Below are positions 1 to 5,325 of a DNA stretch of 5,325 nt, in pieces. The notes under the pieces were generated by a model. The model was not told the origin of the DNA. It searched no databases and was given only the letters and a program-made list of their open reading frames with translations. The position numbers were made by a program, and so were the translations under genes. This DNA is from Lysobacterales bacterium (GTDB lineage: Bacteria > Pseudomonadota > Gammaproteobacteria > Xanthomonadales > SZUA-36): the NCBI GenBank assembly GCA_026196445.1, contig JAPHTE010000011.1:1-5325 (forward strand), in the 5' to 3' direction. Numbering within the stretch: position 1 is the first letter of the stretch; every line of letters begins with the position of its first letter.

Positions 1-1
1 C

Positions 2-289
2 ATACTGGGCGTTCCAATCTGGGATAACAGTCCCGGGTTCTTGCGCATTACCGTCGAGTTGAATGTTCTTGGCATGCTGATATACCTTGTGACCAGCAAC
101 GCCCATAGACGCTGGGTAATTACAGCCTGGCTGGGGTGCTGGCTGCTGACCGCTGGTGCTGAAGGTTATCGGCTACACCTGATAGATCAGGCCAGGATTA
201 CACATGCGGTAAAAATTGTTGGCGTGTCACCCTCGATTGATTCTCGGCTTTTAAAAGACCAGCCGTTCGTTCGGAAAATACCAAACTAA
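2..289 (+). CDS. C-terminal part of an unidentified, probably membrane-bound protein (start outside window)
   Basis: The frame is open from the first bases of the window to a TAA at 287-289, giving about 95 residues. A TTG at 41 could serve as a start, but no Shine-Dalgarno precedes it and the frame is open further upstream, so I read this as the 3' end of a longer gene. Two hydrophobic stretches are visible: one around the VLGMLIYLV segment (about 65-105) and one around WVITAWLGCWLLTAG (about 112-157). They are separated by a short basic turn (NAHRR), as in a helical hairpin with the turn in the cytoplasm. A soluble tail of about 45 residues with several Lys and Arg follows. I recognise no family motif and assign no function. 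It converges on the minus-strand DUF2628 gene with 63 bp between the two stop codons. That it is a real gene is likely but not certain from a fragment this short. Confidence 0.5.
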   Translation: MLGVPIWDNSPGFLRITVELNVLGMLIYLVTSNAHRRWVITAWLGCWLLTAGAEGYRLHLIDQARITHAVKIVGVSPSIDSRLLKDQPFVRKIPN

Positions 290-323
290 ACATCGGATCA
301 GGTCAGGTAACAGGGCTGCTTTT

Positions 324-365
324 GGCCGCAAGACGCCGCTTGGGGCGCAGGCCTATGCTGCGGCT
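324..365 (+). terminator. Possible hairpin terminator between convergent genes
   Basis: GCCGCA at 325-330 pairs with TGCGGC at 359-364, extendable by one G-T and one A-T pair. A small inner stem, CGCC 334-337 with GGCG 344-347, folds inside the loop. The plus strand then reads TATTTTTATTT (365-375), a T-rich run suited to intrinsic termination of the plus-strand gene ending at 289. The outer loop is long (28 nt) and the structure overlaps the last codons of the DUF2628 gene, so this is tentative. Confidence 0.3.
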
Positions 366-760
366 ATTTTTATTTCCTGGTTGAACTTTTCGTCGTTGGC
401 TGCTTTGAGTGCCTGGCGGCGGCTTTCCGCGGCGACTGTGCACTTGAAGGAAAATTTTTCTTCTTCCAGTACACGTGCGTGCCAGCGATAACCGGAAAAA
501 CCCGGCTTGATCCCGAACACTATGACCAGACCGGCCAGTAGCAGGAGTTGGCTGAGCGGGCCGGATACCCAGGAACCAGCCAGTTGGGCAATATCAAACA
601 TCAGGGTGGTGGTAACCACCAGCATTACTGTTACCAGGCCGAGCCCACGGCGTACGGCCCACACCGATGGTGCCAGGAAGGCCAGCCATGAAAACCCGCG
701 ACGTACGGCTTGTATGCCGTATTTTGGGTGTTGATAAATGTCAAAAACGCGCATTTCCAC
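353..760 (-). CDS. DUF2628 family small inner-membrane protein
   Basis: This is a 135-aa protein with the layout of the DUF2628 family. It opens with MRVFDIYQHPKYGIQAVRRG, then an aromatic stretch FSWLAFLAPSVWAV (about residues 23-36). Two membrane segments follow at about 39-58 and 68-85, then the family-type GYRWHARVLEEE motif (about 90-101), and a charged, probably cytoplasmic tail ending IKIAAA. The family is common in proteobacteria and its function is unknown. The start is uncertain: GTG at 760 directly follows an in-frame TAA (763-761), and ATG at 754 gives the family-typical MRVFDIY start. The nearest purine-rich site, AGGA at 778-775, is 14 nt from the GTG and 20 nt from the ATG, so neither start has a well-placed Shine-Dalgarno. 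The gene lies 100 bp downstream of the TPR gene on the same strand; co-transcription is possible, but the gap may hold its own promoter. Confidence 0.85.
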   Translation of the reverse strand: MEMRVFDIYQHPKYGIQAVRRGFSWLAFLAPSVWAVRRGLGLVTVMLVVTTTLMFDIAQLAGSWVSGPLSQLLLLAGLVIVFGIKPGFSGYRWHARVLEEEKFSFKCTVAAESRRQALKAANDEKFNQEIKIAAA

Positions 761-781
761 TTAAAAATTCTGATTCCTGTT

Positions 782-793
782 GAATATATATTC
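782..793. promoter_or_regulatory. AT-rich perfect palindrome, possible -10 region or operator of the DUF2628 gene
   Basis: GAATATATATTC is a perfect 12-bp palindrome 21 bp upstream of the GTG start of the DUF2628 gene. On the minus strand it overlaps TAGAAT (798-793), which resembles a sigma-70 -10 box. No convincing -35 box lies 16-18 bp upstream of TAGAAT, so a promoter here is suggested by position and base composition only. Confidence 0.3.
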
Positions 794-815
794 TATTTCA
801 CATCCCAGTTTGCCT

Positions 816-833
816 CATTGACTTGTGTCAATG
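816..833. promoter_or_regulatory. Perfect inverted repeat CATTGAC-N4-GTCAATG
   Basis: Two 7-bp arms (816-822 and 827-833) are separated by TTGT. The element lies between the stop of the 621-aa TPR gene (28 bp upstream on the minus strand) and the DUF2628 start. The TTGAC-N4-GTCAA core has the spacing of a CRP/FNR-type operator, but differs from the FNR consensus TTGAT-N4-ATCAA at one position in each arm. In RNA it would form a small stem-loop. No T-run follows on either strand, so it is not a standard intrinsic terminator. Operator or 3'-end stem-loop are both possible. Confidence 0.35.
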
Positions 834-860
834 GCACTGCCAGAAGTACTGCCTCAATTT

Positions 861-2726
861 TCACCAGTCCTTCAACGGAAACGCGACCGGCGAGGCAGGT
901 GGCCACGGCATACCGGTGGCAGCGACCTTCGCTGCGTAGTTGGGTGTGACCTCGAGATCGAAAGGCGCCCCGCAGGCACACCAGTACACAAGCAGTAACA
1001 GGGATTGCGACCCAAAGGGATGTGCATCTATCTGCGCAGCGCGGCGGTTGGCGTTCTCCCGGTCACCCACCCAGGCATAGTAAAGGGACTCATTGAAAAG
1101 CGGTGCATTCGGCAGGCTCATCATTTCCTCGAAAAACGTAGCGGCAGCAGCCCGCTCACCCATCGCCGCGGACCTCAGGGTATTTGCCATAAGGCTGTCT
1201 TCAACCAGGCGGAATCGGGTCGTAATGGCATGTTGAGTTTCTTCATAAAGGCCATTGGCGACCATTGCGCGTACCAGGGCAATACTGAGCCACCCCCCGG
1301 GTGCGATTTCCATGCCTTCACGGGCGACCCTGAGAGCCTCTTCCTTGTCACCCGCCCATAAAAAGGCGCGCGATTCGGTAAACCAGGCATGCGACCACAT
1401 CGGGTCGCACTTGCGGATCTCGCGGGCCCGTGCGGTGTAGCGGCTGGAGAGGCCGGATGCCGCGATCAGCCCCGGCGCCCAGGTGGCCTCGTCGCAGCCG
1501 TTGTCGGCCAGGAAACGTTCGATATAGCCGCGTATTCCACGCCAGTCGCCGCTCACGTACGCCAGGTCCAGTTCTATGTTGTTGCGCTCTGAAAAATTGC
1601 GTGCATTCTCTGCCGCCATGGCCAAATCCTCCATGATCCTGGCCGGGGCTGCTTCGATATCCTGCGGTGTGACGCCTTCGTTGACCTGCCCGACACTGTC
1701 ATCGAGCAGCATGTGCACAAAAAGATCAGTGTGATTGATATAGGCCGGCGGGTAGGTTGGCACCATTTCAATGACCTTTTCCAATTGCTCGTTGGTCCTG
1801 CGCAGGTATTTGAGCTGGTTGACTTCACCGTGTGCTTCACCGTAAAGCTCCTGCGCTTTCTGGTAATTGACAAAGGCTTCCACGTTGCGCAGGCCGGCCT
1901 TGCGCATGGCTTCGCGCTTGTCGTCGTCCATCACCACGTTCATGGCCTCGGCGATTTTCTCAGCGATGTCTTCCTGTACCTGGATGGTGTCACTCGAGGT
2001 GCTGTCGTAATTTTCCGACCATACGTGGAATCCATCCGCCGCACGGATCAACTGTGCCGTGATCCGTAAACGGTCGCCAGAGCGCCGCACCGAACCTTCG
2101 ACAATATGGTGCACGCCGAGGGTGGCGGCGATTTCCTGCACCGGGATATCCTGGCCCTTGAAATGGAACGACGAGGTGCGCGCCGTGAGCAGCAATTCCG
2201 GCAACTGCGCCAGCGAATTGAGGATTTCTTCGGTCAGGCCGTCGGCGAAATACTCGTCATCGGTACCGCTGCTCATCGCCACGAAGGGCAGCACCGCCAG
2301 GGACTTGGCCGTGTTGGTTTGTGTATTTAAGGGTTCGGCCGCAGCCATCGATGTTTCTTCCGCCGGCGTGGTTGCTTCGGGAGTGGCGCCAAACCTGTCC
2401 CAGGCGAACCAGACCAGGGCCAGGGCCATAATCACCATGATGGTGTGGTTCAGTTTCTGGCCGGTCTGCGCGGTGATGGACTGTGAGCGGTCAACCTGCG
2501 ATTCGCGCTTTACACCCTCGGGCGTCATCTCGAACGCCCAGGCAAAGAAGATAGCCAATGGAAAACCGATGATCAGGAAACCAAGGAACGTCTTCATCAC
2601 CCAGGGGGGCGCACCAAAGTTTTCCAGCATCAGGTCGGCGACCTGGGCCAGCAGCCAGGCGACAATGACATAGGCAACACCGACCTTGAAGACGTTACGT
2701 CGTTTTAGTTCTTCAAAAAAGCTCAT
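861..2726 (-). CDS. Membrane-anchored TolB_N (FlgO-like)/TPR protein, 621 aa, complete
   Basis: This belongs to the family of integral membrane proteins with a TolB amino-terminal-like domain and degenerate TPRs. The N-terminus MSFFEELKRRNVF is followed by membrane segments at about 14-33, 44-65 and 94-110. Between the last two is the conserved EMTPEG loop (66-71), rich in Lys and Arg. A Pro/Thr/Glu/Ala linker (about 113-140) leads to the TolB_N/FlgO-like domain (about 142-240: SLAVLPF, EYFADGLTEEIL, RTSSF, EGSVRRSGDRLRITAQL, HVWSE). Helical, weak TPR-like units follow, clearest at about 281-325 and 445-500. The tail holds a CxC pair (C583, C585) in WCACGAPFDLEVTPN and ends PPASPVAFPLKDW. The positive-inside rule predicts the domains after residue 110 to be periplasmic. 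The start is ATG at 2726 with GGAGA 5 nt upstream. No enzymatic motif is visible. It probably acts as a binding or scaffold protein; the partner is unknown. Confidence 0.85.
   Translation of the reverse strand: MSFFEELKRRNVFKVGVAYVIVAWLLAQVADLMLENFGAPPWVMKTFLGFLIIGFPLAIFFAWAFEMTPEGVKRESQVDRSQSITAQTGQKLNHTIMVIMALALVWFAWDRFGATPEATTPAEETSMAAAEPLNTQTNTAKSLAVLPFVAMSSGTDDEYFADGLTEEILNSLAQLPELLLTARTSSFHFKGQDIPVQEIAATLGVHHIVEGSVRRSGDRLRITAQLIRAADGFHVWSENYDSTSSDTIQVQEDIAEKIAEAMNVVMDDDKREAMRKAGLRNVEAFVNYQKAQELYGEAHGEVNQLKYLRRTNEQLEKVIEMVPTYPPAYINHTDLFVHMLLDDSVGQVNEGVTPQDIEAAPARIMEDLAMAAENARNFSERNNIELDLAYVSGDWRGIRGYIERFLADNGCDEATWAPGLIAASGLSSRYTARAREIRKCDPMWSHAWFTESRAFLWAGDKEEALRVAREGMEIAPGGWLSIALVRAMVANGLYEETQHAITTRFRLVEDSLMANTLRSAAMGERAAAATFFEEMMSLPNAPLFNESLYYAWVGDRENANRRAAQIDAHPFGSQSLLLLVYWCACGAPFDLEVTPNYAAKVAATGMPWPPASPVAFPLKDW
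2391..2726 (-). repeat. Paralogous 5' module, copy 1 (codons 1-112)
   Basis: This encodes residues 1-112 of the 621-aa protein and aligns without gaps to 4253-4588, which encodes residues 1-112 of the 601-aa protein. By hand count about 76 of 112 residues are identical. At the start codon the two copies share an identical 21-bp stretch (2707-2727 and 4569-4589). The similarity reflects gene duplication, not a mobile repeat. Confidence 0.75.
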
Positions 2727-2731
2727 TCAGG

Positions 2732-2736
2732 TCTCC
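2732..2736 (-). promoter_or_regulatory. Shine-Dalgarno site of the 621-aa TPR gene
   Basis: GGAGA reads on the minus strand 5 nt before the ATG at 2726. It fixes this start and lies within the 56-bp gap after the stop of the preceding gene. I see no terminator in that gap, which fits co-transcription. Confidence 0.7.
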
Positions 2737-2782
2737 ACCGGGGTTCTTGTTGTTTTCCCGCCCAGATTGTTACGAAAGATAC

Positions 2783-4588
2783 TCATGGCCACAAATTCAT
2801 TCTTTTCAGCAATGCCTGGAAACGCGGGTTTTCACGCAAGGGGTCGTAAATATCCATACGATTCGTGTGAACCATATAGCCAACGCTATTCGCGAACCCT
2901 TTTTCAAGATTGTCCAGAGCCAGTTCCGGCTCGTTCAGCATCATCAGGTATGCGGCTTTGCCAAGCGCCCCGTCGGGCATGACAGGGTCCTGCTTTATGA
3001 GGCTTAGCGCTTTGCCAGTCAGTTGCGGGTTTTCAAGCGCATCGATAATGGCCAGCATAGTCGTTTGATCACTTCCCGTGGCGGTCTCGTGTTGCAGGCA
3101 ACGGGCGCGGGCCTCGTCATACCGGCCGGTGACCATGTTGAGAATCCTCAAGTTACCGATGGCGGGAATGAAGTGCGGGTCAAGCCCCAGGGTTTGCTCA
3201 TAATAGGTATGAGCCTCATCCGTGCGATCGGAGAAAATTAAAATCCAACCCATAACATGAGGCACGATCACCGCCAGTGGATCCGCAATTCGGGCCAGCC
3301 TGAGTTGATCAAGCGCTGCATCGAACTGACGTTCTACGGCCAATAACTCACCATACCATTGGTGTGCAGTGGCATATCCCGGGTCGATTTGAATAGCTTT
3401 TTCAATGTCAGCGTGAGCACCCTCAAAATCATAGTCATACATGAATTTAATATAGGCAGAGGTGGTTAAGGCCTGGGCGGATTCCGGATTGATAGCCAGC
3501 GCTCTTTCAATGGCTTCGTGGGCCAGCGGTATGTATTGATCTGCTGTACCTGCACCGTACTCCGGTATCAGCACATAGGCATCTGCCAGGGCTGCCCAGG
3601 CCTGACCGTAGTTGGCATCTATAGTTACCGCTTCGTTCAGTGGTTCGGTTGCAGCAATTAATGATTTATATCCACGCTGATTCCACAAGTGCCGGCCGAG
3701 CAGGTACTTGTTGTAGGCCTCGATACTACCGGTCGAGCGTGTCTGGATCGGTATCTGGTCTCCACTGTTCAATGTAACCTTGAGCGCACTGACAATGGCC
3801 TGGGCGATTTCATCCTGTACCGCGAAGATGTCATCCAGTTGCCGTGTAAAGGTCTCTGACCACAGGTGCGTGTCAGTATTTACTTCAATCAACTGCGCGG
3901 TGACACGGATGCGGTCGCCAGCCTTGCGTACGCTGCCTTCGAGGATGTGGTCAACTTGCAGTTCTTCGCCTATTTCGGCCAGTTTCTTTGTGCTGCCCTT
4001 GAAGGTGAAAGAAGAGGTGCGCGAAGGTACACGCAAGCCCTTCACGCGCACCAGCACATTGAGTAATTCTTCCGAAATACCGTCAGAAAAATACTCGTTT
4101 TCCGCTTCGTCGCTCATATTGATGAAAGGCAGAACGGCAACAGATTTTTCAGCCGGGCCAGTTGCCGGTGAGGCAACCGGTGACGGATTACTCTCAACGG
4201 CCACGCTGGCCGCCGGTGTTTCTTGCGGCAAGCTGTCTGGCGTTGTCGTGAAAAACTTGTCATAGGCAAAATAAACCAGCGCGAGGGACAACGCTATGAT
4301 GATGTTGCGATCCATCTTGCGGCCGGTTTGCGAAGTGATGGATTGGTTGCGGTCAACATCGGATTCACGTTTGAGGCCTTCAGGTGTCATCTCGAATGCC
4401 CAGGCAAAGAACACCGCCAGCGGGAAACCGATGGCTAACGCAAGCATGAAGACTTGCATGATCCAGTCCGGCGCATTGATATTTTCCAGAACCAGGTCCA
4501 CGACCTGCAGCAACAGCCAGGCAGTAATGATGTAAGCGATGGCTACACGGAAGACGTTGCGGCGTTTGAGTTCTTCAAAAAAGCTCAT
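2783..4588 (-). CDS. Membrane-anchored TolB_N (FlgO-like)/TPR protein, 601 aa, complete
   Basis: This is a paralogue of the downstream 621-aa gene with the same N-terminal plan: MSFFEELKRRNVF, membrane segments at about 14-34, 44-65 and 95-112, and the EMTPEG loop (66-71). A Pro/Ser/Ala/Thr linker (about 113-146) leads to the TolB_N/FlgO-like domain (about 148-250: SVAVLPFINMS, EYFSDGISEELL, RTSSFTFKG, EGSVRKAGDRIRVTAQL, HLWSE). The C-terminal half carries better TPRs than its sister, at about 289-325, 326-367, 370-403, 405-437, 440-471 and 474-505. Recurrent signs are A..L.....A and A+ then INPES, IDPGY or LDPHF at unit ends. It ends NPRFQALLKRMNLWP, a common ending of TPR proteins in this group. 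The array is predicted to be periplasmic. The start is ATG at 4588 with GAGAG 5 nt upstream. It lies 20 bp after the preceding gene. No catalytic motif is seen; probably a protein-binding or sensory protein. Confidence 0.87.
   Translation of the reverse strand: MSFFEELKRRNVFRVAIAYIITAWLLLQVVDLVLENINAPDWIMQVFMLALAIGFPLAVFFAWAFEMTPEGLKRESDVDRNQSITSQTGRKMDRNIIIALSLALVYFAYDKFFTTTPDSLPQETPAASVAVESNPSPVASPATGPAEKSVAVLPFINMSDEAENEYFSDGISEELLNVLVRVKGLRVPSRTSSFTFKGSTKKLAEIGEELQVDHILEGSVRKAGDRIRVTAQLIEVNTDTHLWSETFTRQLDDIFAVQDEIAQAIVSALKVTLNSGDQIPIQTRSTGSIEAYNKYLLGRHLWNQRGYKSLIAATEPLNEAVTIDANYGQAWAALADAYVLIPEYGAGTADQYIPLAHEAIERALAINPESAQALTTSAYIKFMYDYDFEGAHADIEKAIQIDPGYATAHQWYGELLAVERQFDAALDQLRLARIADPLAVIVPHVMGWILIFSDRTDEAHTYYEQTLGLDPHFIPAIGNLRILNMVTGRYDEARARCLQHETATGSDQTTMLAIIDALENPQLTGKALSLIKQDPVMPDGALGKAAYLMMLNEPELALDNLEKGFANSVGYMVHTNRMDIYDPLRENPRFQALLKRMNLWP
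4253..4588 (-). repeat. Paralogous 5' module, copy 2 (codons 1-112)
   Basis: This is the partner of 2391-2726, at a constant offset of 1862 bp. It encodes the three-span anchor and EMTPEG loop of the 601-aa protein. Similarity drops in the linker just after the block, rises again over the TolB_N domain, and is lost in the C-terminal halves. Confidence 0.75.
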
Positions 4589-4593
4589 TAAGG

Positions 4594-4598
4594 CTCTC
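4594..4598 (-). promoter_or_regulatory. Shine-Dalgarno site of the 601-aa TPR gene
   Basis: GAGAG reads on the minus strand 5 nt before the ATG at 4588, inside the 20-bp gap after the upstream gene's TAA. The tight spacing leaves no room for a promoter or terminator and argues for co-transcription with the upstream gene. Confidence 0.65.
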
Positions 4599-4608
4599 GC
4601 AGGTGTGG

Positions 4609-5325
4609 TTAGTTACAGGCAAAATCATCGTCTCCAAGCGGTCTGCAATTGACGGGGAAACCGTGTTCCCGCCAGAATTCATCCAGGTTAATTTTTCGCA
4701 CCAGGTTTTTGTAGGGTTCCGAATTGCGCAGCGGATTGAGGATCGGGTAGTTAAACCAACTGGTATCGAGAACACCCAGTTCCTCGTCAAGCCGGGTGCC
4801 ATGTTCCAATATATTTTCGGCCAACTCGTAGTCACCGTAATAGGCAGCCCAAAATAAGTTGGTCGCCCAGGGGCTTGCGAACCCAAGTGAGAGCGATTGA
4901 TCAAGGTGCGAAGCGAGAAATGCCAGAGTATCTTCCCTTGAACTCAAGCTGGGAATCAGCTGGGCATAATAATCTTTTGCATTTTCACCGCCTGACAACG
5001 TCCAGTCAGTGGCGGCAAGCAGCCTGGTAAATTCGATAGCACGCTCAATCTTGCCGTCACTGATGGACATCTGGATGGCATGGCGCAGCGGAAAATCCTT
5101 GTTATTACCACCCGAGCCGGTGTTCATTGCCCGTTGCATATCGCTCCAGCCGCCGGCACGGTCACCGGACGCGTAACGCAGACCGGCGTGTACGGTCAGG
5201 TTCAGCCACGATAGCGGATCAAGTTCGACGGCCCTCGAACTGTATTTGAGCGCTTCGTCAAAGTAGCTGGTGCGCCAGAGCATCTGGGCATATTGCTCAT
5301 TGGCTTCGATTTCATCCGGGTTCAG
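4609..5325 (-). CDS. C-terminal part of a third TPR protein, probably of the same family (start outside window)
   Basis: The frame is open from the window edge to TAA at 4611-4609, giving 238 residues. The ATG at 5283 is internal: the upstream codons continue a clear TPR (LNPDEIEANEQYAQ leading into MLWRTSYFDEALKYSSRAVELDPLS), so the gene extends beyond the window. Further weak helical repeats follow around GLRYASGDRAGGWSDMQRAM and LFWAAYYGDYELAENILEHG. The tail INLDEFWREHGFPVNCRPLGDDDFACN matches an ending I know from TolB_N/TPR proteins and TPR-containing winged-helix regulators (a W-x-x-x-G-x-P-x-x-C-R-P-x-G-x-x-D-F-x-C pattern). The N-terminal module is not visible, so it could carry the membrane anchor of its neighbours, a winged-helix DNA-binding domain or another effector. 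It is the most upstream visible gene of the minus-strand array and sits 20 bp before the next one. Confidence 0.8.
   Translation of the reverse strand: MNPDEIEANEQYAQMLWRTSYFDEALKYSSRAVELDPLSWLNLTVHAGLRYASGDRAGGWSDMQRAMNTGSGGNNKDFPLRHAIQMSISDGKIERAIEFTRLLAATDWTLSGGENAKDYYAQLIPSLSSREDTLAFLASHLDQSLSLGFASPWATNLFWAAYYGDYELAENILEHGTRLDEELGVLDTSWFNYPILNPLRNSEPYKNLVRKINLDEFWREHGFPVNCRPLGDDDFACN

Noticed and set aside
826..831. Perfect TTGACA (-35 consensus) on the minus strand
   Set aside because: The nearest good -10-like hexamer (TAGAAT) is 30 bp away, too far for a sigma-70 promoter. At 17 bp spacing the sequence is CTGGGA. The match is part of the inverted repeat.
816..833. Canonical FNR box
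   Set aside because: The spacing fits, but the half-sites are TTGAC/GTCAA, not TTGAT/ATCAA. I keep it only as an unassigned palindrome.
1574..1873. 99-aa minus-strand frame inside the 621-aa gene
   Set aside because: Same strand, shifted frame, no Shine-Dalgarno. The main frame is continuous through the whole stretch, so it is not evidence of a frameshift.
2059..2673. 204-aa open frame on the plus strand
   Set aside because: It lies wholly antisense to the 621-aa TPR gene, which has clear domains, a good Shine-Dalgarno and a paralogue. The antisense product is low in complexity and matches no family. The other paralogue shows a similar antisense frame, as expected from shared codon use.
861..2726. 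Adenylate cyclase, kinase or winged-helix regulator
   Set aside because: Related proteins with TolB_N/TPR domains carry these effectors, but here the N-terminal 112 residues are a three-span membrane module and no catalytic or DNA-binding motif is seen.
3780..4265. 161-aa open frame on the plus strand
   Set aside because: Antisense to the TolB_N region of the 601-aa gene, with Ser/Thr-rich composition and no recognisable motif. It is a shadow of the real frame.
861..4588. Recent transposition or insertion-sequence origin of the duplicated N-terminal block
   Set aside because: No transposase, terminal inverted repeats or target-site duplications are visible. The copies are diverged coding sequence in the same register, which fits ordinary tandem gene duplication.
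4575..4904. 109-aa minus-strand frame spanning the junction between the third and second TPR genes
   Set aside because: It overlaps two well-supported frames and has no motif; it is a shifted-frame shadow of the third gene's 3' end.

Overview
The window looks like a fragment of a gammaproteobacterial chromosome, probably an aquatic or sediment lineage. I base this on about 50-55% G+C by eye, ordinary Gram-negative Shine-Dalgarno sites, and a membrane-anchored TolB_N/TPR protein family that such genomes often carry in many copies. This placement is inference; no rRNA or marker gene is present.

Layout: positions 2-289 (+) hold the 3' end of an unidentified, probably membrane-bound protein whose start lies outside the window. 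Everything else is on the minus strand. Read 5' to 3' in transcription order, the minus strand holds: the C-terminal part of a TPR protein (4609-5325, start outside the window); a complete 601-aa TolB_N/TPR membrane protein (2783-4588); a complete 621-aa TolB_N/TPR membrane protein (861-2726); and a 135-aa DUF2628 membrane protein (353-760). Gaps between the three TPR genes are 20 and 56 bp, and each of the two complete genes has a good Shine-Dalgarno in the preceding gap, so they are probably one operon. The 100-bp gap before the DUF2628 gene holds a perfect 7-bp inverted repeat and an AT-rich 12-bp palindrome, and may be a separate control point. The 63-bp gap between the converging genes carries a possible bidirectional hairpin.

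The main point of interest is the tandem array. The two complete proteins share a nearly constant N-terminal module (three membrane spans, MSFFEELKRRNVF start, EMTPEG motif) and a related TolB_N/FlgO-like domain. Their C-terminal TPR halves are very different, and the partial third gene ends in yet another type of tail. This looks like duplication followed by diversification of the C-terminal, probably periplasmic, interaction surface on a constant anchor. What these proteins bind cannot be read from the sequence. I see no rRNA, tRNA, CRISPR array, insertion sequence, phage gene or origin here.
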